Shown here: positions 15,017 through 22,149 of the stretch, one piece after another
How the letters are laid out: each line of letters opens with the position of its first letter
Numbering within the stretch: position 1 is the first letter of the stretch
Assembly (NCBI RefSeq): GCF_001442535.1
Contig: NZ_CP013141.1
Span: 5,059,009 to 5,101,330, forward strand
Source of the DNA: Lysobacter antibioticus
GTDB taxonomy: Bacteria; Pseudomonadota; Gammaproteobacteria; Xanthomonadales; Xanthomonadaceae
Reading direction: 5' to 3'
Length of the DNA: 42,322 nucleotides
The notes under the pieces: model-generated
What the model was told of the DNA's origin: nothing
Database searches by the model: none
The model's input: only the letters and a program-made list of their open reading frames with translations
Program-made: the position numbers and the translations under genes

Positions 15017-15511
15017 TCAGTCGACGCTGACATTTATCTCCACGCGCCGATTTTTCTCCCGCCCCTCATCCGTACCGTTGTCTGCGATTGGCATCTCGCT
15101 GCCATGACCGACAGGAGGCTTTAGTGATGCAGGCGCCACACCGTTAGAAATCAGCCAATCGTATACCAGCCTCGCCCTTCGAATAGATAGATCTCGACAT
15201 TGGCTATCGATGCACTCCATATCATCCGTGAAGCCAAGCACCTCAAACCTCACGTGCGAGTGGTTTTTTATTATCTTCGCGTCTCGCTTCAGCGCATTTA
15301 AGAAGTACTCCTTCGGATCTCCCAATATTGACTCGAGACTTTCCCTGCCTTTGGGATGACCGGACTTGATCTCGACAGCGGTCATCTCCAAACCGGAATG
15401 CAGGGGCACTACTTCTGCTCGGCCAATTTCACTCGAAGACGAACAAGACACGAACAATGACGAGATCGAAAGAATTAACCAATTTGCGCGCCACGTGGAA
15501 TTCCTCATCAT
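15017..15511 (-). CDS. OmpA-like lipoprotein coupled to the RHS tip, candidate immunity protein
   Basis: A 164-residue exported protein. The ATG at 15511 overlaps the TGA of the RHS tip gene by one base, so translation is probably coupled; an ATG one codon later and an upstream TTG are alternatives. The signal (WLILSISSLFVSC) ends in FVSC followed by a Ser run, a lipoprotein pattern. The mature chain has EIKSGHPKGRES, RFEVLGFTDDMEC, CRDLSIRRARLVYDWL, PVGHGSEMPIAD and KNRRVEINVSVD. The OmpA-fold Asp and Arg that contact peptidoglycan are present, plus the two-cysteine loop typical of this cluster. Directly following a toxin-like tip is where an immunity gene usually sits; that role is inferred from position. 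Confidence 0.82.
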   Translation of the reverse strand: MMRNSTWRANWLILSISSLFVSCSSSSEIGRAEVVPLHSGLEMTAVEIKSGHPKGRESLESILGDPKEYFLNALKRDAKIIKNHSHVRFEVLGFTDDMECIDSQCRDLSIRRARLVYDWLISNGVAPASLKPPVGHGSEMPIADNGTDEGREKNRRVEINVSVD

Positions 15512-16458
15512 CACTTGCAACTCCCTTCCCTGCTCGATACACAGGATGTATTGACAGAACCTTCTGCCTGCCGCTCAATATTCTCCTTACTTATCATACC
15601 CTTCCAAAAAATCCAGCCATCACTTGAAGACTCAGAGAAATTAGCCGATTTTTGAAAATAAGCCTGGGCACTATAGCCAGCAACCTCTTCCTGTTTACGT
15701 TCTGCCCGTGTTGCAACTGGTCTTCCGCGAGCCCGATCATTCGCACCGTGCTCCCCCTCGTGAGCAGCAGCCCGACCCAAAACGTTCAACGTATCGTTTT
15801 CAGTTTTTTTCGTAGCTTGCATGATATCAAGCGTAATATGCGCCCCCCCATCTGCGCGGAAAGCAGCAGTTCCGCCGGGGCCCTTTAACGCACCAAATGA
15901 AACACTTACTTTATTGTCCTCCCCTGGCTTTCCGTAAAAGCCCGCGATTCTGGCCATGACACTTCGTTCACTCGAAGTAAGCCGGGGATTACTCGCAGCC
16001 GAAGCAATGCGCTCGAGGGCTTTTTCGAGGCTTGTACAATGAGACTTACTCCCTGAACACACATATCGTCCATCAGGATCGATAAAGCGGTAAGGATTGT
16101 TGTTCGCATACCAGTAGCGATTGAAGTTGCCACCCGTTTTCGAGTTTGCTGCAACAGGATCGACGGACAGGAAACGCCCTACTTCCGAGTCGTAGTAGCG
16201 CTGTTGCATGTAGGCCAAACCAGTCGCGGCATCACTGACATGACCGGTATATCCGGGACCATCGGATACCGGACGATTCAAGAGTCGACCATACGGCTCA
16301 TACTCGCTGCGCTCAACAACATTCTGATTGACGTCCGTCACGGCCACCGGGCTGCCGAGCGCATCCGTATGGATGTATTCGACGACGGTCTCCGCTTGCG
16401 CCCCAAGCGAGGCGAAGCTCAGCAGAGCCGCCGCGACGAGGTTCGAGATCCATTTCAT
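15511..16458 (-). CDS. Separately exported RHS core with HExxH C-terminal domain (candidate toxin tip)
   Basis: A 315-residue protein read from ATG 16458, with GGAGG seven bases upstream and only 14 bp after the previous stop. Residues 1-22 are a Sec signal (LVAAALLSFASLGAQA). Residues 23-130 are the RHS core that normally ends a long YD-repeat chain: HTDALGSPVAVTD, YEPYGRLLN, GYTGHVSDAATGLAYMQQRY, GRFLSVDP and NPYRFIDPDGR. The variable domain 131-315 has four cysteines and AAHEGEHGAN, an HExxH zinc-peptidase motif at 233-237, with Glu257/258 in KQEEVAGYS about 20 residues on as a possible third ligand. A metallopeptidase activity is a reasonable inference; the target is unknown. The core-plus-variable-tip plan marks it as a polymorphic toxin end. 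Confidence 0.82.
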   Translation of the reverse strand: MKWISNLVAAALLSFASLGAQAETVVEYIHTDALGSPVAVTDVNQNVVERSEYEPYGRLLNRPVSDGPGYTGHVSDAATGLAYMQQRYYDSEVGRFLSVDPVAANSKTGGNFNRYWYANNNPYRFIDPDGRYVCSGSKSHCTSLEKALERIASAASNPRLTSSERSVMARIAGFYGKPGEDNKVSVSFGALKGPGGTAAFRADGGAHITLDIMQATKKTENDTLNVLGRAAAHEGEHGANDRARGRPVATRAERKQEEVAGYSAQAYFQKSANFSESSSDGWIFWKGMISKENIERQAEGSVNTSCVSSREGSCK

Positions 16459-16472
16459 GTCATCGCCTCCGT

Positions 16473-17363
16473 TCAGTCCATCGCTTCGGTTCGGCGCGTC
16501 GCCGGGTACGGCGGACTCGACCAGGCCGAGCAGCCACCGGAGCCGCAGGCGCGGACGGCGTAGTTGTAGGCGCAGTACTGGCCGCTGGAACTGGACTGGA
16601 TCTGTGTGGCCGCGCCGCTGTACAGCACCGCACCGCTGTCGGTGGACTGGAGTTGATAGCTGGTCGCCTTGGCCACCGCTCCCCAACGGATCGTGCAGGT
16701 ATCCATCACGATCTTGCCGCGCAGCGTATTGCGCAGCCAATCCGCCAAGTTGATCGCCGGCGTGCCCGGCGGATGGTCGATGCTGATGAATCCGGGCTGG
16801 GAGTACGGGCCGCAGCCGGCGGCGTTGCATCCGCGCACGCGATAGCCGCGGGTGCCATCCGGCCGCCCCCAGATCGTCGCGCCGCCGGTGTTCTCTTGAT
16901 AGATCAGGGTCCAAGCGCCACCGCCAGCGCTCTCTTCGAGCTGGTAGGTCGTTGCCGTGTCGACACCGTTCCAACCGACCCAGAAGGTGCCGTTGTTGCT
17001 GCTGGCCGGGACACTGATCCCCGGTGCGGCCGTCGGCGGGCCTATGACATAGACGTTGGCGTCGCCGGACGTGGGGCCGCAGCCGGCGGCATTGCAGGCA
17101 CGCACTCGGTAGGAATAGGTGCCGGTGGAACCACCATAGATAGTCCGACTGGTCGCCGCGCCGTCCTGGATCAGCGCCCACCCTTGCCCCAGCGCGTTTT
17201 GTTCCAACTGATAGCTGCCCGCACTCGCGACGCTGCTCCAGCTCACGGTGAAGCTGCCCTGATCACTTTGCGCCGGCGCTGAGACGGAGGGCGCCGTGGC
17301 GGGTGGATAGATGACCTGGACTGTACCCTCGGCCGAGTAAGGCCCGCACCCGGTGGGGTTGCA
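16473..17363 (-). pseudogene. Out-of-frame C-terminal continuation of the long RHS gene (Fn3-like modules)
   Basis: After a one-base loss near 17363 the reading frame of the long RHS protein continues here: CNPTGCGPYSAEGTVQV, then three more Fn3-like modules closing with YRVRACNAAGCGPTS, YRVRGCNAAGCGPYS and YAVRACGSGGCSAW. It ends at TGA 16473-16475 after RRTEAMD. Without the deletion it would add about 297 residues to the upstream protein. No start codon of its own with a signal peptide is seen, so it is probably not made as a separate protein. The lesion may also be a sequencing error. Confidence 0.8.
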
Positions 17364-20300
17364 GCTTTCGCGCGATAGCGGTAGCTGTCCGCCGCCTTGC
17401 CGGCGAACGCCTTGGACAGCCCGGTACCGCTGTATGCGGTCGTCCATGACGCCCCGTCCGCGCTTTCTTCCAGCACGTAATCGGTGGCCCCTCCGACGCT
17501 GCTCCAACCCACGCTGTACTGGCCGTTGAGAGCAGTACCCGGCGCGGACAAGGACGGCGCCGAAGACGGTGGACGCTGCAGCACGACGGTCGCGACCGCG
17601 CTCCAACCACCGCAACCCACCGCGTTGCAGGCCCGCACCCGATAACCGTAGCTGCCGTCGGCTCGCCCGGACAGCGTCCGGCTGCGCTCCGCGCCGCTGT
17701 AGATCCCTTGCCAGGACCCGCCATTGGCTTGCTCTTGAAGCTCGTAACTGCCCTGGGCCGTGGTCAGGCTCCAGCTCACCTCGAAACTGCTCTGCGCGAC
17801 GAAACTCGGCGCCGTCAACACAGGCACGTCGGGTGCGACCGGGGTGCTGGCACGAGCGACCAGGCTGCCGTTGAGCTGGATATAGGCGATGTCCTTTTCT
17901 TTGCGGAAATCGCGCTGATAACGCAGCACGCCATCCTGGCCGTACATCGAAACGATGCCGCCAAAGGTGGGACTGGTCGCCAATACCCGCCTGCCATGGC
18001 CGTCGTAACGATAGGTCTCGGCGCCGACGGCTTCGCGCAAACGATTGCCGAAATCGAACTTGAACTGTTGGCCGTTCTTGTTATCCAGATTGCCTTGAAC
18101 GTCGTAACCCAGCCCGATCACCGATTGACCGGTACCGGTCAGCTGGACGTTGGTCAGGCGATTGGAGCCATCGTAGTAGTAGGTATGACTGCGCCCCGCG
18201 ACGTCGACCGTGCGCAGGTTGTCCAATACGTCGTATCCATAGCTGGCCGAGCCGAACATGGCCGAGCTCGCGGCAGTCAGCCGATCCACGCCATCGTAGG
18301 TCATGCTGCGGTTGCCTCGGGCACCCGGCAAACCGTCGCTGACAGCCGCCACATTGCCGTTGGCGTCGTAGTCGTAGCTGTCGTCATGGACGGCAGCGTT
18401 GCCGGCGTCGCGACTGCGCTCGGCCAGGCCGCGCAGGTTCTGCTCCAAGGTGTGGACGATGCCATTACCGTAGGTGAACCTGGACATGCCTCCATTGGCG
18501 AAGTAGGCCACGCCCGTCGCATAAGCACCCGCCTGTCGCGGCTGCCCTAATGCATTCACGGCATAGGCAACCGCCTGCCCATTGGGATAGGTGTGCGAGT
18601 CGAGATGACCTTCGTTGCTGTACGCCACGCCGATGGCCCAATCGATGCCATCGAACTGCAGGCGCTCGCGGGTCAAGAAGCGGCGCTTGTTGTATTCGTA
18701 GCTATTGGTGACCGAAGCCGCGCCGCTGGTGTTGTTGGTGACGATCTGCTTCACCTGGCCATCCGGGTAATAGTCCCACCACTGATTGCCGCGGCCGTCC
18801 GGGAATGCGAGCGTCTTGACCCGGTTGCGGCTGTCGTAGCTGCGAGTGACGGCCCGGCCGGAGGCCAGCGCCTCGTCGCGGTTGCAATTGTTCGCCGCAG
18901 GCGCCGCCACGCCGGACGCCGACCACGCCACATTGTTGGCGGCGTCGTAATCCACGACGGTGGCGCCGGTTTCCGGCTCGATCGATTTGCACAGGCGCTT
19001 GCGGTCGTCGTACACGTACTGGCGCACCGCCTGCACGCTTCCGTCCGAGTTTCTCCGTTTGATGCTCTCGATCGCGCCGAACAGATCGCGATGAAGTTCA
19101 GTGGCGATCCCCTCGCCTTGCACGACACCAACTGGCAGGTCGTAGGCAGGCTGGTCGTATGCCTGGAACAGCGTGACGGTCTGTTGCTGGCGCGGATTGG
19201 TCGTTCGCGTCATCAACTGGGCCAAGTACTCGGTGCGCGTCGTCAGTTGACCGAGCTCGCTGTCCTGCTTGATCGATACGACGCGCCCGAGGGCGTCGTA
19301 CTCGGTGTGCGTACCCTGTGCAGGCCCGGTCCCCCAGTCCAGCCCCGGATAACTCGAAAAGGTCGGCCGCCCCTTCTCGTCGTAGCGCGCTGCGGTCATG
19401 CGTATGGTGCCGAACAGATCGGCGCCGTCCCATTCATGGGTCAGTACCGGCCGCCATAACGCATCGAGAAAGACGTTCTTCGCCCGATTTCCGGTAACGG
19501 TGCTCTGCATCCAATGCCCGGGCGGCAGGCCGTATTCGGCCATATCCCGGCGCGACAAGGTGATGTTAGTGGGGTACCAAGCGTTCGAGTCCGCACCTGG
19601 GTAGTTGATCGATGCCAGCCGCCCCACTGGGTCGTAAGAGTAGGCGGTAGTGAACGCGTTTTCGTCGGTGACCGAACTGATCCAGCCGTTATCGTCCACC
19701 ACCGCGGACTCACCGGTCTGGTTGGGATATTGGATCGATTGCGGCAGTCCCCGCTTCCAGCCGTTCAAAGAGACCGCATTGTTGCGCCCGTCCCTGACCT
19801 CGGCCAGCGTTCCATCCGCATGATAGGCATAGCTTTCGACCAGGCGGCCGAAGGTCAGTCTTTGAATCGCTTGAGCGTTATCGTTGTAGCGCGTCTCCGA
19901 CATCACCCAGCCGGTATCGGCGTTGGTCTCGCTCTTGACTTGGCCGAGCACCCATAGCGCCAGGTCATCGTGATACGCCGTCGTATCGGTGCGGCTGCGA
20001 TCGCTCGATGTGCCGGACGCCCACTTGCTCACACTGAGAGGACGGACCAATGCATCGAAGCTGTTGAAGCTGCGGTTGAAGGTGGCGCCGTCCTGCGTGG
20101 TTACCACCGACTTCAACGGCCGATTGGCATTGGGAAGCCGGTCGGAATATTCATCCCCGTTCGAACCCATCCAATCGGGAAACGGCTGATTCGCCGCTTC
20201 CGCGTCGGAAAGGTAGTTGTTCTGGACGACCTTGTAGATCACCCCGGCTTTACGGGTGACGACGCTGAACAGCAGCCCTTCGTTGATATCCCGGTCGCGG

Positions 20301-21805
20301 CCGAAGGTATGCACGTTCTGCGTACCATCCGGCTCGGTCACCGTCACTGTCTTGTAGTTCGGTGCCGGCGGTGCGTACTTGGCGTTCCAATCCGGCCCGA
20401 TGTCCCAACGCGACTCGTCCTGGGTCTCGTAGCCCTCGCCCAACCCGTCGTAGGAATAGGTATAAACCTGCTCGGCGACACCGGGGCCGGAAATATGTTT
20501 CTCGATTAGCGACCAGGTGTCGTGATGAGTGGAGTAGCGGTTGCGCTGACTGTTTCCTTCGTCGCTTCCGGTCTCGCAAAGGTAAGGCACACTGGTTCGG
20601 CCGTGCCGCATGCCTTTGAAAATGTATTCCGCTACGGCGCCCGACGGATGAGTGATCCTGGCTCGTGAAGTCGTATCCTTCAAGATCGAACCGGGCGAGC
20701 ACGGAACGTTCTTCTTCGGGTAGGTCTGGTTGGTCTCCGGGTTCAACAGGTACTCGGCCACGTCCAGGCGGTGCGTATTGAACTGCGCCGGTCCGTCGTA
20801 CTTCCATTCGGTCCCATCCGGGTTCTGGACGTTGCCGCCATAGCCATAAGGATAGGTGAACGTCCAACGCCGGCCGTTCACGGTCGCGGTGAGGATATTG
20901 GTCTGAAAGTTTCCGGTGAATAGATACGGCGCCGAGTCCGTATAGGTCATGCTGATCTCGCGACCGTCGCTGGCATAGATACGCTTGGGATGATCTAGCT
21001 CCCATTCGTACTTGACCCAATTTCCAAAACGGTCTTCGATCTTGCTGACGTAGAGCTTGAGCTTGTAGCGATGCAGTAGGGCGTTGGGGACGTTGTAGCC
21101 CCAGGGATGGGTGATCGACGAGTAACGGCGGTAGACCAGCCAATCGAAGGTGTATTTCGTGCCGTCCGGCGCATAGCCGATCAGTCCCTTGCCGGGACCG
21201 TTCTGTACGCTGGGCAATTCGGAGAAGAACCAACCGTCCTTGGTGGCGTAGGTGTAGTTGATCGAGTTCACCGGTTTGACGCGCTTCGGGTCCGCCGGGA
21301 TGCTCAGCAAGTCCCCACCGCCGCCGCCATCGATGGTGAGCCGGTTACCGCTCCAGAACATCGAGCGGTCGAACTCGACATAGCCGTTGTTGACGTTCGC
21401 GGGTACCGGCACCCAGCCATTCTGCTGAGAGCTCTTGCTCTCGTGGACAGCGCCGACATAAGGGATGTCGAGGTCCCAATTGCCATTGAGCTGCCCCTGG
21501 GTGATGTCGTGCGGGTCGTGGAAAATACCCAGCGCCACGCGCAACCCGCTGTTTCCGGGCAAAGCGACCAGATCGTGGCTGAAGCGGACAGTGCCGTTGA
21601 ACAGGCTTACTTTGTCGCCGAACGCTTCGTCGCCCAGCGGCGACACGTTCTCGGTGGAACGAACCCGCTTGGCGTATTCGTTAGGCCAATCGGTCCCCTG
21701 GGCCCGTACCGAACCGAGCGTCAACGCCAGTGCGAAAAACGCCGTCCAGACCAAGGCGCGCCGCAACCAGTGATTGCGATCGGTAGTTCCGTTTGCAGTT
21801 TTCAT
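17243..21805 (-). CDS. Very large Sec-exported RHS/YD-repeat protein, frameshifted near its end
   Basis: A 1,520-codon frame. Residues 1-36 are a Sec signal (WTAFFALALTLGSVRAQG). Up to about residue 1,320 it is an RHS-type chain with many YD motifs: YSYDPVGRLASINYPG, YDALGRVVSIKQD, YDDRKRLCKSIEPETG, YDYDANGNVAAVSDG and YRYDGHGRRVLAT, expected to wrap into a hollow beta cocoon. It reaches IAYIQLNGSLVARA, the point where a usual RHS chain passes into its core. Here instead come Fn3-like modules ending in YRVRACNAVGCGGWS. In the second module a base is missing near 17363: after YRYRAKA the true frame would be CNPTGCG, but the present frame runs 41 junk codons to a stop. The core is coded by the next gene. 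Confidence 0.85.
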   Translation of the reverse strand: MKTANGTTDRNHWLRRALVWTAFFALALTLGSVRAQGTDWPNEYAKRVRSTENVSPLGDEAFGDKVSLFNGTVRFSHDLVALPGNSGLRVALGIFHDPHDITQGQLNGNWDLDIPYVGAVHESKSSQQNGWVPVPANVNNGYVEFDRSMFWSGNRLTIDGGGGGDLLSIPADPKRVKPVNSINYTYATKDGWFFSELPSVQNGPGKGLIGYAPDGTKYTFDWLVYRRYSSITHPWGYNVPNALLHRYKLKLYVSKIEDRFGNWVKYEWELDHPKRIYASDGREISMTYTDSAPYLFTGNFQTNILTATVNGRRWTFTYPYGYGGNVQNPDGTEWKYDGPAQFNTHRLDVAEYLLNPETNQTYPKKNVPCSPGSILKDTTSRARITHPSGAVAEYIFKGMRHGRTSVPYLCETGSDEGNSQRNRYSTHHDTWSLIEKHISGPGVAEQVYTYSYDGLGEGYETQDESRWDIGPDWNAKYAPPAPNYKTVTVTEPDGTQNVHTFGRDRDINEGLLFSVVTRKAGVIYKVVQNNYLSDAEAANQPFPDWMGSNGDEYSDRLPNANRPLKSVVTTQDGATFNRSFNSFDALVRPLSVSKWASGTSSDRSRTDTTAYHDDLALWVLGQVKSETNADTGWVMSETRYNDNAQAIQRLTFGRLVESYAYHADGTLAEVRDGRNNAVSLNGWKRGLPQSIQYPNQTGESAVVDDNGWISSVTDENAFTTAYSYDPVGRLASINYPGADSNAWYPTNITLSRRDMAEYGLPPGHWMQSTVTGNRAKNVFLDALWRPVLTHEWDGADLFGTIRMTAARYDEKGRPTFSSYPGLDWGTGPAQGTHTEYDALGRVVSIKQDSELGQLTTRTEYLAQLMTRTTNPRQQQTVTLFQAYDQPAYDLPVGVVQGEGIATELHRDLFGAIESIKRRNSDGSVQAVRQYVYDDRKRLCKSIEPETGATVVDYDAANNVAWSASGVAAPAANNCNRDEALASGRAVTRSYDSRNRVKTLAFPDGRGNQWWDYYPDGQVKQIVTNNTSGAASVTNSYEYNKRRFLTRERLQFDGIDWAIGVAYSNEGHLDSHTYPNGQAVAYAVNALGQPRQAGAYATGVAYFANGGMSRFTYGNGIVHTLEQNLRGLAERSRDAGNAAVHDDSYDYDANGNVAAVSDGLPGARGNRSMTYDGVDRLTAASSAMFGSASYGYDVLDNLRTVDVAGRSHTYYYDGSNRLTNVQLTGTGQSVIGLGYDVQGNLDNKNGQQFKFDFGNRLREAVGAETYRYDGHGRRVLATSPTFGGIVSMYGQDGVLRYQRDFRKEKDIAYIQLNGSLVARASTPVAPDVPVLTAPSFVAQSSFEVSWSLTTAQGSYELQEQANGGSWQGIYSGAERSRTLSGRADGSYGYRVRACNAVGCGGWSAVATVVLQRPPSSAPSLSAPGTALNGQYSVGWSSVGGATDYVLEESADGASWTTAYSGTGLSKAFAGKAADSYRYRAKAATPPGAGLTRPRVQSRSSIHPPRRPPSQRRRKVIRAASP

Positions 21806-22030
21806 GGTTCATCCGTGCCAGTCAGCCGTTGCAGCTGAAACCTTCGATGCGGGCAACCTTGTCCGCTTCCCGTCGCAATCTTTCTTCGTATGAAATGTGC
21901 TTTGCAAGCGTTCGAAGTACCGCAGGAAACGGAGGATGAATTCGTTGAACATGAATGTGCAGATGACACATCTATCGACGCCCAACCGTCGGCAGTCGAT
22001 AGCTGTCGAAGGCGAGAAAACAGAAGCGGC

Positions 22031-22050
22031 CGATCGATAATCATCGATCG
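22031..22050. promoter_or_regulatory. 8-bp inverted repeat upstream of the RHS operon, possible operator
   Basis: CGATCGAT and ATCGATCG flank a 4-base AATC spacer, about 230 bp upstream of the RHS start. It could bind a dimeric regulator or form a hairpin. No regulator is recognised. Confidence 0.25.
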
Positions 22051-22093
22051 ATGCGCGACCACATCGCAGGCACCCTCGCCGCCACGCAGGCAC

Positions 22094-22122
22094 AAAAAAA
22101 CCGGGCCCGCGAACGGGCCCGG
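22094..22122 (-). terminator. Rho-independent terminator of S8 protease 1
   Basis: On the minus strand CCGGGCCCG, loop TTCG-like, CGGGCCCGG is followed by seven T. It lies 28 bp after the protease stop and separates it from the RHS operon. Confidence 0.9.
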
Positions 22123-22149
22123 TCTGGATGACGCTTCAGCCTGCGATCG

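Larger units (their letters stand above)
21806..22149. other. Intergenic region upstream of the RHS operon
   Basis: No gene is seen in these 344 bp. The half near 21,806 should hold the leader and promoter of the leftward RHS operon and is moderately AT-rich (21,880-22,050). The half near 22,149 holds the terminator of the S8 protease gene that reads toward it. Confidence 0.5.

Noticed and set aside
17355..17370. Programmed ribosomal frameshift as the explanation of the RHS break
   Set aside because: The site lacks a classic slippery heptamer, and the neat repair by one base inside a repeated motif fits a simple deletion or sequencing error better.
17708..18550. Plus-strand frame of 280 codons opposite the long RHS gene
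   Set aside because: It is a mirror of the YD-repeat coding sequence, without motifs or a ribosome site.
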